Below are positions 1 to 10,500 of a stretch of 64,000 bases of DNA, piece after piece; within the stretch, counting starts at the first letter, position 1, and each line of letters opens with the position of its first letter. The notes beneath the pieces were generated by a model, which did not search any database, was not told the origin of the DNA, and saw only the letters and a program-made list of their open reading frames with translations. Source of the stretch: Halichondria panicea (lineage: Eukaryota > Porifera > Demospongiae > Suberitida > Halichondriidae). Both the position numbers and the translations under genes were made by a program. The stretch lies in assembly GCF_963675165.1 (NCBI RefSeq), contig NC_087391.1, positions 3,336,646-3,400,645 on the forward strand, written 5' to 3'.

Positions 1-190
1 AACGGACACAGATAGTCCAGGAGCAGAAACAAATATTACAACTACAGTAACTCCAGATACTTCGGCGCATCAACTTCAACAGGAGCAGAAACAAATATTA
101 CAACTACAGTAACTCCAGATACTTCGGACACTGACGCATCAACTTCAACAGGAGCGAAGCAAACATCCAAGGGAGCAGAAAAAATATTCT
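1..190 (+). CDS. Partial Thr-rich C-terminal coding tail with internal repeat
   Basis: The first ~190 bases read as a Thr/Ser-rich peptide on the plus strand that ends at a TGA near 190. It contains two copies of a repeat with a Thr-Val-Thr-Pro-Asp-Thr-Ser core, beginning near 22 and 84. The spacing of 62 bp is not a multiple of three, so only one copy can be in frame; this is one of the many frame-breaking short duplications of the window. Low-complexity Thr-rich repeats are typical of extracellular stalk or mucin-like regions, but nothing identifies the protein. The gene would start left of the window. Confidence 0.3.
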
Positions 191-397
191 GATGAGCTAT
201 CCAGGCATTCAATGCACTGCTCTGGAAGTGTTGTATTAAATGGCGAGTTTCGATATGGTTTAGCTCAGTGTTCCATCTGTAAACACACAATCTGAATAGA
301 GACATCCAATAAAGTAATAAAGTAAAAGGTCCAAAAGGTTATCACAGGTAAAAGTAGTTTACAGTGTGTCATCTAAAAAAATTGTGTTTTTTCAATA

Positions 398-1104
398 CTC
401 TGCGCACTTAAGGCCCGGGTCCAGATTTCAACATCAAAATTTACACTATGTTCATACTGCTGTATTATTTGCAATATACAGTGTATGCTGCATCAAAATG
501 ATCCAAAATGAAGCTCAATGTTTTCTTTTTCCAAAAAACTAATTAGCTTAATTCAATTATGCTAATTAGTCCCATAAATGGTGATGACGTCATGCCACTT
601 TCAGAAAGAGAAATGCAAATACGGCGTTGAAGATGCTAAGATCAAGCTTCAAAAACAAGGCAAAAACAAGGCTAGATGAACATCTCATAGCTAGGTACTA
701 GTATCCTTGATGGGAAGAGTAGGAGTTATTGTATTTTTAAGATACACAAAATAGCCTACCTGCTGTCAGAGCTAAAGAAGCTAGCATAGCTAAGAAAGTT
801 TTGGACATTTTTACTTCCCATCAAGGTTTACTTCCCATCAAGGAAACATAATCATAACAACATAATCTATCTTTTGAGGGCCTAAACAGCTACTGTTTAA
901 GTCCGCCGTATTTGTTGCCAAAGATAATCTATAACAGTTCTAGCAGCTAGCTAAGCAAATACATTGACCTTATGACGTCATGTGCAATGAATAACATTAA
1001 TAAACATTATGAATCTCATTAACACTACACGATCTACATCATCTACATGGCCATGAATAAAATTAATCTAATCAGTGCCTGACCCAGGCCTTAACTGCCC
1101 AGAG
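398..1104. mobile_element. MITE (family M1), copy 1
   Basis: A non-coding 707-bp element bounded by inverted termini of the form CTCTG(C/G)GCA(C/G)TTAAGGCC and flanked by TA on both sides, which may be a 2-bp target duplication. A second copy lies inverted at 52894-53596. The two share their whole length, including an internal AT-rich stretch and a CRE-like TGACGTCA-type block near 587-594. No open frame of note; presumably mobilised in trans by a DNA transposase that is not identifiable here. Confidence 0.8.
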
Positions 1105-1354
1105 TAGGTGGGAGTGCAGCTGTGTGGGGTACAGGTGGTGGCCATAGTAAACTACAAGAGACCATGAGTGTGGTAGGAGTTCCAGTCATGTCAAAGACCA
1201 TGAGCGAGCTATTGGAGAAGTATGGAAACAGCAGTTGAGAGAAACCATGCTTGAAGCTGGGCGAGAAGAGAATGTAGAAAAGTCGTCCCATAAACATTCT
1301 GCTAAATCAGGGGTTGCCATCATTATCGGCAGAGACTGGCAAGTTACTTTTCAT

Positions 1355-1460
1355 TGACGTTCGAAATAAATTTTGTTATGCCTGCTCAAGACAGATTCCT
1401 AAAGTATCCTAAAGAGAACTGGAACAAATCTTCGGAGACAGATATTATTCTACAAGGAGT
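1355..1460 (+). repeat. Dispersed repeat R1, copy 1
   Basis: About 100 bp starting ATTCGAAATAAATTTTGTTA-like sequence that recurs at 10387-10493 in the same orientation with a few changes. The second copy carries 'acaaacatg' where this copy has an immediate junction. No coding content recognised; the two copies flank the Helitron region on both sides. Confidence 0.6.
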
Positions 1461-1599
1461 GCTTCCTTCGTCGGTGACGTTCTGTTTTATCAAAACCTGT
1501 CAACCTGTCAACCTTTGGCACAAAATACTTAGCACATGTACTATAGTAATTAGAGCACTAACCCTCGGCGAACAATTGCATTATCATAGTGAATAATAA

Positions 1600-2060
1600 T
1601 TATTTATTTATTACGACGAATCATGTGGGATGACTGGATGTACATGATGAACAATGATGTAATGGTAGTTTAGATGGTGTGTTATAATAAGGGATCAGTG
1701 ACTGAATAATTATGATGATGTAGTAATGGTAGTTTAGAAGTGGATAACGAGAAATCAGAGGAGGTACGGACATTCGCGTGTCAAAGTAGACACACATTCC
1801 TTAGGTCAAAGTTCAGGAATGTGCGTTTAACACACGGATGACACGCAGATGTCGACCTCCTTTGACGAGAAATAGTAGAACAAAAGTAAGTGTAAAAAAT
1901 GATGATGTAATGGTAGTTTAAAAAATGGATAACAAAAATAATAATTATTAAGAATGGTATTACAAAAGTAAGTGTAAAAATAACGATTATGATGTAGTTT
2001 AATAAATAAGAGAAATAGTATAAACAAAAGTAAGTGTAAAAAAGAGGACGTATAAATAAA
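1600..2060. repeat. AT-rich diverged tandem repeats
   Basis: Imperfect repeats of two motifs: 'gatgtaatggtagtttag' (about four copies at 1655, 1722, 1905 and 1990, decaying) and 'acaaaagtaagtgtaaaaa' (three copies at 1880, 1965 and 2025). Open frames through this stretch are low-complexity Phe/Tyr/Leu-rich and are not credible genes. Confidence 0.55.
1760..1860. repeat. ~100-bp imperfect hairpin (fold-back)
   Basis: The arms at 1760-1802 and 1814-1860 are inverted complements of each other (GGAGGT..CG..ACAT..GCGTGTC on one side, GACACGC..ATGT..CGACCTCC on the other) around a short loop. The hairpin is flanked by the direct repeat 'acgagaaat' (1747 and 1864), which looks like an insertion footprint of a very small fold-back MITE. 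Confidence 0.6.
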
Positions 2061-2349
2061 TAAATTCTGAAAATAGTTGTAATAATAATTAAATAAAAGC
2101 GAAATTGACTGCACGTATAACATGGCTTCAGGCCGAAAGTGACTGACCATGTGGCTTTTGGAAGGCTGTCAAAATTTAAAGTGCCAAATTCAAGTAGGGA
2201 GCATTGCTCGAAGAAGGTAGAAACAGGATAGCGACATCTATTTTTGCATAATCATAGTTCATAGTTTATCGATTTTCTTGCGTATGCTGTATGTTTGTTA
2301 TCTGCCACAAACTGTGCGTCGAAGACAGCCATTAGATTGAGGTCTCTAT

Positions 2350-2396
2350 GCAAGTATAGTTCGTTCAAGTATAGTTCGTTCAAGTATAGTTCGTTC
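2350..2396 (+). repeat. Three tandem copies of a 15-bp unit
   Basis: The unit aagtatagttcgttc is repeated three times without mismatch. The surrounding 2.1-2.6 kb holds no recognisable gene; two diverged blocks containing 'gacagccat' and 'attttctt' occur at 2325 and 2485. Confidence 0.8.
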
Positions 2397-2837
2397 ATTA
2401 ATTTTCTTCAATTTTTGAGTGTCGCAGAGCCATTTCATCATAGTTATAATTCTTGCGTACAATGTACAGTTGTAGTATGTCGAGACAGCCATCAATAAAT
2501 TGAAGTCGTTACATTAGCCAGTGTTCATCAATTTTCTTGGGACTACAAGTCAAAGATGGCCCTTAGTGTGTGTATATAAGAAAAAATAAGAAAAAAGATA
2601 TGAAGGATGTTTGTATAGTATAGCATTATACACAAAAAACAAAAACTATACCTGTAGAATTGGTAATGGAGCGTATAGGTAAACAGCTATAATTATGACA
2701 CTGTACACTAGCAAGAGTGGATCTACTCTTGACACTAGTTATGCTAAAGATGATGTATACACTCACCATGGTTGGATTTAACTCACTGCAGCGGTAGACA
2801 TTCTTAGTCTTCAACAGGAACCAGGAACAGTACACTT

Positions 2838-3002
2838 AGTAAACTTTGAGTCAATTGGAGTCATGGGAGTCATTTGAGTCATAGAGTCATAGATTAACAG
2901 CAAAACAGATTGGAAACTTTGAGTCATAAGAGTCATTTGAGAGTCATAGATTAACAGCAAAACGGATTGAGTCATACATTAACAGCAAAACGGATTGGCC
3001 AA
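2838..3002 (+). repeat. Nested tandem repeat block (gagtcat / aacagcaaaacggattg)
   Basis: Two copies of a ~75-bp unit that itself contains several 'gagtcat' words, followed by a shorter third copy. The repeated core is attaacagcaaaac(a/g)gatt. No coding potential recognised. Confidence 0.7.
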
Positions 3003-3270
3003 GCCAGAAAAAAGTATACAAGCGTGCAACGAATGCTTAATAAATCTTATGGCAAGTTACGGTTGAAACCAGGCAGAGATAATCTAGCTGAAGAGGCTGT
3101 ATAAAATGCACTGGTTTCACCAATTAGCAAATTTGTCTCAGAGAAGGTATAGCATAGAACATGGTCAGAGTGTGGACATACACAAGTGTGGACATACACA
3201 AGAACAATTATAGGTGTCTGTAATGTAAGTAAGTTGAGCTATAGCCTCAAATACTCACTAAGTGTACAGG

Positions 3271-3483
3271 TCACGTAGTTAGACTGACAGATTCGAAGGG
3301 AATGGAGCAGAGAACTTCATCGTGATCCGAGTAGTACACATCAGTAACCTTCAAGATCAAGGCAGCAACAACAAAAAAGTTTAAGAGTTTGAGTTCTGAG
3401 TTTCTTTGCATATCATATGATCTCGCATGGAAAACACAATGTATGTGATCCCTTGGGATCAAGATAATTATAGTGATGTGCAA
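3271..3483 (-). pseudogene. Second copy of the Helitron endonuclease tail
   Basis: The minus strand encodes the last residues of an endonuclease/exonuclease/phosphatase (EEP) domain, including the motif YYSDHD that carries the catalytic His. The flanking residues (KVTD...VLCSIP) also occur at the end of the main copy at 3585-4082, where the seven codons with YYSDHD are absent. It is therefore a partial duplicate of the element's 3' coding end, and it is the better-preserved version of that motif. Upstream residues (EAKLLNFFVVAALI) do not match the endonuclease. Confidence 0.6.
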
Positions 3484-3584
3484 GCCGATAGACTAACAGA
3501 CATTAAATTCCATTCAGGACACAATACTTAAGGCTTACTGAACGATATTCTACAGACGTAGCTAACTTTAAATTCCTATATGCA

Positions 3585-4140
3585 TTAGAGGGGAATGGAG
3601 CAGAGAATTGCGTCAGTAACCTTTGTATGAACACGCTCTGGTGCTAGGCTATTGCAATATACATGGTCTATAAGAGTACCGTTGTCTGTAGTGGGAGTGT
3701 GCACTAGCTGAGAATAACCATGACGAAGCATTAATACTTCTAATTGTGAATTAGTGTTAGTTAGAATGTCCACATTAAAGTCACCTAGGACAATAGATAC
3801 ATTAAAGCTTTTTAAATGCTGCAACAGGGGATACATGTAGTCTAATAAATCATTCATTGATACACTTGGAGATCGGTACACAAGAATGGCTTGTCCATTA
3901 GGTAGTTGAAGCAGAGCACATAGCATTTCTATTGCAACACCATCTACGTCACAAGCATAAGAGTTCAGTATTTCTATATTTTCGGGCAAACTAATCAAAA
4001 CCCCACCTTTTCTATCACCAGAAACACTATACATTGATGGTTTGTATGTATTAATGGACTGGCTATTCCGGACTGCAAACATGTTTCAGTAAAACAGTGA
4101 ATTCCAGCTGAAGTAAATAATTTATCACTTAGCTAGCAGC
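3585..4140 (-). pseudogene. Helitron endonuclease (EEP/apurinic-like) domain
   Basis: This encodes the C-terminal endonuclease domain of a Helitron of the Helentron kind. Visible motifs in order are LNVR just after the helicase, the catalytic-Glu stretch FTET (in another frame near 4095), RKGGVLI, the Mg-binding LGDFN, and LIDH. The final SDH motif is missing because codons are absent near 3605. At least one frameshift separates FTET from RKGGVLI. In the family this domain nicks target DNA or assists transposition. It lies directly downstream of the PIF1-like helicase on the same strand and was probably fused to it. Confidence 0.75.
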
Positions 4141-5926
4141 AATCTCACATTGAGTAATGTAATTATGATGTAATCTTCAGGACATGTGTCAACGGACAAG
4201 GGGCTGAGTACCCTATCATTTAATCTAGACATTTCAGTCTTGACGTCATCACTCGCTTTAATAACCTTCTCATTAAAGTTCAATATATGCAAACCTTCAA
4301 GCTTTTTAACACGACTGAATGCTACATAGGCTTGACCAGAGCTAAAGCGGCTACCTTTCATGTCTACCACAATTTCATCGAGTGTTAAACCTTGTACCTT
4401 ATGTATAGTAGTGGCCCAAGCTAGAGTCAATGGTAACCGAGTAATTTCAGAGCCTCGTTTACCTTTAGCCTTAAGCAGTTGGGAACGTTTGCAAAAATTG
4501 ACTACCTTGTCTGGCCTTAGCTCCAACATTAGGGTGATCAAAATTTGCAAGAATGTGTGTAACCTTACCAGCAGCCATCACTATATCGACTATTACACCT
4601 CTAGCACCATTAACTAGCCCATCCGCTACGTCAACATTGGCACCAATTACAATTTTCAAAACGCCGTGTAGGCCACCAGTTTCTGATCTCTTGTCAGACA
4701 GGGTTTACAGGTTAATGTGGCTAGTTTGACCAGCTCTAGAATCGCGAGACTTTATTGAATATTGCTGACTTTCTGGAACCAAGGCATTCAACATGGTCAT
4801 GTTACGCATTGAGTCTATACACATGTAGAGCATGGTTTGGGTAATTGGGCATCTGAGGAGTAATTTCCCTGGACTTTAGCACAGAGACGTCATTGTCATT
4901 GTGTGTAGCCAGTGTGTAGCCGTTCTAATCCTACACAAAAGTTCACAAAATACGGAGTCACCCTTTTGCCTCATAATCTCATCTAGCTCAATCATTTGAA
5001 ATTTATCTAACCACAATGAACCAGAGTTGTATGGTTTAGCATAACTATCGTTGACCACACTAAAAACAGGGTAATTGAAAAAGATCTCCTACTGCTAATA
5101 TACTGACACCACCAAAAGTATTCCTATCCGGCATAACAGCTTGTGCACTTCTAGCAACATGTTGGAATCAATGATCAGTAGTGCTAACTTGGACAATTTG
5201 CTTCGTAGGGAGTTTAAACGATCGTGATTGAGAGGCTGAAAACCACCGTATCTACTGGTACCTAGTACAAGAGCAGAATGTAACGTCTGTCATACCACCT
5301 ATAATAAATGCTGCTGCACCAGTAGGGGCTGTAAGCAAAACCGTAACATCGTCAGGTTCTATTGTGCCAGACAACCTAAGCAATTTAACAGTATCAGAAT
5401 GTATCAGTTTGATAACATGCGTCTTTCCTACACCTCCAGGGCCACTCACAAACACACGGTATGGCTCAATGGGTTTACCATGCTTTAATGCTATCACGCA
5501 CCAATTACGGTGAAACATGACGATTTGTTTTTGCTTGGTGTTAAGACCTCTTAAAAGCTTTCTGTATTCATCAGGTGGAATTTCCCCATGATTAGCTACC
5601 CCTTCATAGCGCACATGTAAGCTACTAGAGGTAGTGGACGTAAACAATGCACTATTGTCCCTAACGTCTTGCTCAGACAAATCTGTTAGAGTTTTGGGAC
5701 CTTCGGCTTCATGTTGGGCTCTGTCAGCTTCAGTACCCGGTGCTACTTGATCCCAAGCATGCTGTGGAGGGCCGTCCTCATCAATTTCCATATTTTCTAT
5801 GTCAGACAGTGTGTACTTTTTCTCATTAGCTATCACAGACGATTGGACATTACGGAAATGCTCTTCAAAGGTTGAATAGCCACCTAACAAATCTGTTTCC
5901 TCACTGTACCATGGGAAATAAAGCAT
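4125..5926 (-). pseudogene. Helitron PIF1-type helicase region
   Basis: Several minus-strand frames together make a superfamily 1B helicase. The Walker A motif GPGGVGKTH is followed by LTAPTGAAA (5252-5926), then by IELDEIMRQ (4876-5058), then by [22 protein letters not shown], preceded by TIHKVQGLT (4125-4550), which are motifs V and VI. This is the Hel half of a Rep-Hel transposase and would unwind DNA during rolling-circle transposition. The frame breaks near 4.55, 4.70, 5.08 and 5.25 kb; a short duplication, 'gtgtagccagtgtgtagcc' at 4904-4922, coincides with one break. Order and strand agree with the Rep domain upstream. Confidence 0.85.
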
Positions 5927-5998
5927 CAGTTACTGGGGTCTTTCTCTTTATTGTACTTTCTGAACCTTATGACTGCTTCCCGATTACGTTTATTCATT

Positions 5999-7640
5999 TT
6001 ACCGAATCCACCTGAGTGTGATTTTACGTACTGTATTCTCAGTACAGTTGGCATCAGATGGAAGTACATCAGTGTCACCAGTATCGTCGTCTACAGCTTC
6101 AGCTAGCGATATATTTGCAAGCTCAATTGGTCTGTGTTGATACCTCTCTACTAGGTTCTTACAAAATACGTTAGGGTCATCGTCATCAAGGTTCTCGATT
6201 GCAGAAGAAGGCTTTAATACACCGATTCTGTCTTTTTTGGGATTGGTATCAACAAACAATACAGTCTTGCTCATCCTTTTCATCTATAAACTGCTTCTTG
6301 GGCACTGACTTCCCTGACTTCCCTGTGTGTAAGAAACGCTGAACCTACTTTTTTTAATTGGGTCTTAAGGTCTTCGGTTCTAGTCTCGTCTCGTTTGCTA
6401 CACGCTACACGCTTCAAGAGTTCACCCATGGCTCTATCACACACAAGCATAGCCATTGAGGACATACTGTATATCCATCATACTGTATATCCATGTTAGC
6501 TTGCCAAGCTCGTAGTACATGCGGATTGTAATTGTTAACGTTGCATTCATTTGGTTTACGCTTAAGCACAATAACAAAACCATTTGCAGACACTGCTAAT
6601 GCTTCCTTGTATTCAGACTGAGTTACGTTAGCTTTCATCGTCAATTGTGAAGTCGTCACAATCGCCTTCTGTTAGTACTTTACGCACACTTTTCAAAGTT
6701 TCTACATAATCAGTTCGATCTTCGTGCTTCTCCTCTGCTATCAAAGTTTTATCACTAGGAGGGTGTGGGAAATTAAAGCGACAGGTTTGGTTTCTCTTGC
6801 AATAATTTATGAGGAATGCCTATGCTGCTGTAGCTGCAACACCAAGTCTCTTAGTTTACCACTATCAGGTATGGACACAGAAACATACTGATCAATGAAG
6901 TCACACACTTCAGACATAGGGGCTTCTTCAAATTTGGGGGCATCTTTTACCCAAAGCATACAGTGTGCGTGAGGAGAACCTCTAGCTTGAAACTCGATCC
7001 TAACTGCATAGTCTACAATTTCACCGAGAGGCTTAGCTGGGGACTTTAAAAATTCATTAAAGAATGTGTTTAAACGGTATTGAAAGTGCCTAGCTGCTGT
7101 CACTGGGTTACGCCTAATCCATTTTGACTTTTCATCAAATGAAAGGGCAGCTACCTCATCATCCGTGTAATTTTGACCATACTGTCGGGCTATGGTTTGA
7201 ATGATATCGGGCCACTTCATATCTGCTGCTGTTAATGTAAAAAACCACGTAGGTGTACCTAGCTGCCGAATCATAGCCAACATTTCAAAGAAGGTTTTCT
7301 GGTAATATGGGGGAGATCCTCGTATGTTTTTCATGAAACGATACGCTTTATCTCTACGTAGACATTGGCTCACAAACGAGTCATCTCTAGCTGTGAGGCT
7401 ACCAGGCTTTTGTCTAAAAATAAAATGATTACAGTCACCTTGTATTTTTTTGGCTTCTACTATGTACTGGGCAGTAAACAAGTAGTCAGTATCACTAAGC
7501 AAACCTACCGTCTACATTTAACAGTCTTACTATTTTTGATAAGTCAACTTTTTAGGTCTTTCGGCACTAAAACAAAAACACCCAGTCCCATATGGAAACT
7601 TGTCAAGATTACTCAGGATTACTCATAGCCTCAAAATTAG
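5999..7640 (-). pseudogene. Helitron Rep (HUH) region
   Basis: The minus strand carries the Helitron replication-initiator domain: FEAMSNP near 7625, LNVDGRFA near 7515, TWFFTLTAADMKWPD, and the metal-binding HUH motif within RGSPHAHCMLW (6960). The later ANMDIQY segment (6490) should lead into the tyrosine motif. Two tandem duplications, of 10 bp at 7609-7628 and 16 bp at 6466-6497, break the frame at exactly these conserved places. The tyrosine stretch itself appears shortened: conserved YACV is followed almost directly by RAMGELLKR. The function would be nicking and strand transfer. 5999-6283 encodes the linker to the helicase. Confidence 0.85.
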
Positions 7641-7641
7641 T

Positions 7642-8063
7642 GTCAGACATAATGTACAATAGTGTTTGGTTTTCACCCGGTGCTAGGCAGACAATCTCAG
7701 CAAACGCTTCAGGGTTTTCAATGGACATCATACTAGCTGTAGGACCACCTGTGATTTGTCTGGTATGGCCCTCATCAAATGTTTTATCATCAATTTCAAA
7801 TTCAGGAGATACAGTATCATCATCGCTACTAGTAGTATCAACTGTACTGGTAGATATACCCTGTGCAGTACTTGCAGATGACTCTAAGCTGATAGTAGGC
7901 TCATTAAGTTGGGGTTACCACATAAAGGCCTACAAAGTGCCATTGTAATAGTAGTCCAATATTAACCTCAAATAAAGTAGACCCATTTTGAGGCTTAACC
8001 GTAAGAGCGTTACATCTTTGTTCATTCGCAGCATACATATTGATGGTTACCGAAAAGATGCTG
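7642..8063 (-). pseudogene. Helitron linker between OTU and Rep domains
   Basis: An acidic Ser/Thr/Asp-rich minus-strand stretch (including STVDTTSSDDDTVSPEFEID) runs into CLAPGENQT, the conserved lead-in of Helitron Rep proteins. The segment near 7.95-8.06 kb carries the remains of the OTU C-terminus in shifted frames. Open frames on the opposite strand (7365-7948) are shadows of this region. Confidence 0.6.
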
Positions 8064-8645
8064 CTATACATAGGTTATCTCTCCCCAGGCACCGTGTCTA
8101 AGCCTCTCAAGGTATCTAGTCCACCTGGCTAGTAACTGCACATCAGGATCAGCAATACTATCAATGAAAGAATCTTCAATAGTGGGAGCCTCGGTATCAT
8201 TGGGTTGAGATCCAGCTAAAAAGCTGCTGAAATGGTCACTATGGTTTTCCATGTAAGAGGCTACCATCTGTCTCAGTTCAGGGGCACTAGTACTGCACAT
8301 AGTCTTGGTATTTAGCTGGTAAGCTAGTGACCAAAATAAACAATTGCCATCTCCTGGCACATTGTGAATAGTCAAGCCAGAGGCAAACTGCTCTAAACAT
8401 TTAGAAGCAACTGTTAGGCAGGGAGTAGCAAACTTCAACCCAGACAAATTACTATCACTGTGGAATGCTGAGGCCACTCTATCTTCAGGTAAGGAGGTGC
8501 TAACACCCTTTAAAGAGGTTTCATCTGGGATAGTAGTACTAACAACACTGGCTTTGCAAACAGGTTTGACCAGTTTTTCAAGTTTATTGTCACCTGCAGC
8601 AACAGAATCACTAACAGAATCACTAACAGTATTTTTCACCATCAA
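8064..8645 (-). pseudogene. Helitron OTU-type cysteine protease domain
   Basis: This is a 193-residue frame with the OTU active-site signature GDGNCLFWSLAYQL at about residue 96, followed by APELRQMVASYMENH, the usual helix. OTU domains are deubiquitinase-like cysteine proteases and are a hallmark of the Helentron branch of Helitrons. The catalytic Cys is present; the His-containing C-terminal part is lost to a frameshift at 8064. It sits between the N-terminal conserved domain and Rep on the same strand. Confidence 0.8.
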
Positions 8646-8765
8646 ATAAATCTAGGTCTAACTCTTCAGAGTTTTTGGACCATTCAGCATTAATCTTAAT
8701 GCTAGCATGATTGGGGTGGTTTGCTTTAAGCCAGTCTAGGGCACTGAAAATCTTTTCTGGAGTAA

Positions 8766-9059
8766 TTATTCATACATATAATGGCCTTTGTATTCTAATT
8801 TTCTTTTGAATTTTAATGGGACAAGCTGGCTTTGATCAGGTAACCTAGGCAATGTTTGAACAACACTGTCCAACCTTATTGGAATATTTACAGCGGGACC
8901 ATGGATACACCTTTGTTTACCAGATGGAAGGGCAACCATTTTCATAAATGCTATTCTTAGGCAGAGTAATCTCGTTTCTAGTTTGTTCAAACAGGCAAGC
9001 TCAGGGGGTACAGAAGCTAATGACAAATTGTTTGCTACGGACTTGCTACGGACATGCAT
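8766..9059 (-). pseudogene. Helitron N-terminal conserved domain (DUF6570-like)
   Basis: The segment PPELACLNKLETRLLCLRIA, then GKQRCIHGPAVNIP, resembles the conserved region found upstream of Rep in many animal Helitron proteins (DUF6570-like). Its role is unknown. It continues the same minus-strand protein from the repeat-rich N-terminus (9255-9575). Confidence 0.7.
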
Positions 9060-9254
9060 CCTTTAGACAGGGCACCATCACAAGTTTTACATATAAAATA
9101 CTTCCCGTTAAAACTAGCATACAAATGATTGTCACCAACTACTGTATTTAACAAGGACGTTTTTGCTTTAAGGATACGACTGTTTGTCGCAAGATACACA
9201 CGTAATTTGGTCCTTCCTTTGTTTTATTAATAAAGGACACAACAGCGTTATCTA

Positions 9255-9575
9255 TGGAGGCTTTGCGCTCACACTCAAGCTTTACACGTCTGCGAGTTGT
9301 CTCGGGTGATTCTAAGGCACGGTTTATGATAACACGGTCATGCTCAAGCTTTCTACGCTTCTGAGTGGTTTCAGGTGATTCTAAGGCACGATTTATGATA
9401 AGGTCTCGGGTGACTCTAAAGAACGATTTTTTAAAGCACGCACGTTGTCAAGCTTTCTACGCCTTTGAGTTCTCTCAGGTGATTCTACGCCTCTATTTTT
9501 GTTAGCACGTTCACACTCTTGCTGTAGTCGTTGTTGAGCTTTGCTTGGTGTTTCTAAAGCTCTATGTGCCATCAT
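9255..9575 (-). pseudogene. Helitron N-terminal repeats (ESPET..RRKLE..R)
   Basis: Two frames on the minus strand hold at least four copies of a ~23-27 residue unit with the core RALESPETTQRRKLE. Such charged, regularly spaced repeats are common at the N-terminus of Helitron and PIF1 proteins in invertebrates. A frameshift near 9400 splits the array, where 'ctcgggtgactctaaagaacg' replaces the expected unit spacing. The first Met seen is at 9575 (MMAHRALETP), a plausible start. Confidence 0.65.
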
Positions 9576-10020
9576 AAATGCTGCATTGCACTTTCTACGT
9601 ACAGTAAGGGACTTACTATTCCGCAGAACATGGTCACAGTGTGGACACCTCAGTGTCCTGATGTGGACCTCATCCCCACATATAGTGATATCTTCGGTCC
9701 AAGAAGTCTAGTCTGTCCTTTTCAGGCTTTCAATAGTCTTCAGTCATAAACCAATGATTAAAACCACGTGGATGGGCTTGGTTATGGCCATAGTGCGCAT
9801 GTGTAAAAAAACCCACAACAAATGAAAATACAATTATCTCGAATAAAGGCCGCGTGTAGTTAGCTACAGCTAGCGTGCAAGTTTAGCTTTTGCTCGATTT
9901 TACTCGACAAAGAAACTTTAACATCAAAATCTGCCACTATTTAAACCAAGATATTGTTATGTGAAGGCTACCTATGCTGCAAACGCAGCGATATGGCATC
10001 CAGGTGAGTAGATATACTCG

Positions 10021-10096
10021 CCACAAACAGACAAACAAACAAACAAACCAACAGACTACTATACCCGTGGCCGCCTACGCGCGCCTCAGGTAATTA
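10021..10096. mobile_element. Probable Helitron end: CAAA run plus GC-rich hairpin
   Basis: A (acaa)n run at 10024-10048 precedes an imperfect GC-rich palindrome with arms at 10062-10071 and 10083-10092 (TACCCGTGGC / GCCTCAGGTA, 8 of 10 pairs). Hairpins of this composition close to an invertebrate Helitron terminus are a known feature of the family. Here it lies 0.45 kb beyond the first coding residues, on the 5' side. The exact insertion boundary could not be fixed. Confidence 0.4.
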
Positions 10097-10386
10097 GCTA
10101 TAAAAGAAAGGTCAACAACACCTATAAACAACACCTATAAACAACACCTATAAAAATAGTAATTTCTGGATTTTAAAATTGGAGTTGATCTCAGTTGATT
10201 TTATTTCGATCTTTTTCGGTTGATCTCATTCTGATAGCACACCTGGCCGAATTAACTAATCGTTTCCTCAATTTTAATGTTAAACCCCTGCTTCCTTTGT
10301 ATGAGGGATGCTCCTTAACAAGTTTCTCAAGTGCTCCACGATAGAGGCGTGGTTTGCACACTCAACCTTACCCCATTCTGGTACAC

Positions 10387-10493
10387 ATTCGAAATAAATT
10401 TTGTTATGCCTGCTTAAGACAGATTCCTAAAGTATCCTAAAGACAAACATGAAAACTGGAACAAATCTTCGGAGACAGATATTATTCTATAAT
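10387..10493 (+). repeat. Dispersed repeat R1, copy 2
   Basis: Second copy of the ~100-bp sequence at 1355-1460, same orientation. It ends 8-10 bp before the MULE relic begins. The pairing of R1 on both sides of the Helitron block may be chance or may reflect an older element into which the Helitron inserted. Confidence 0.6.
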
Positions 10494-10500
10494 TTGCAAC

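Noticed and set aside
1827-2150. 107-codon Phe/Tyr/Leu-rich minus frame
   Set aside because: It is a low-complexity translation of AT-rich tandem repeats, not a credible membrane protein.
7365-7948. Plus-strand frames of 87 and 118 codons
   Set aside because: They are antisense to the Helitron Rep lead-in, whose motifs (CLAPGENQT, FEAMSNP) are clear on the minus strand.
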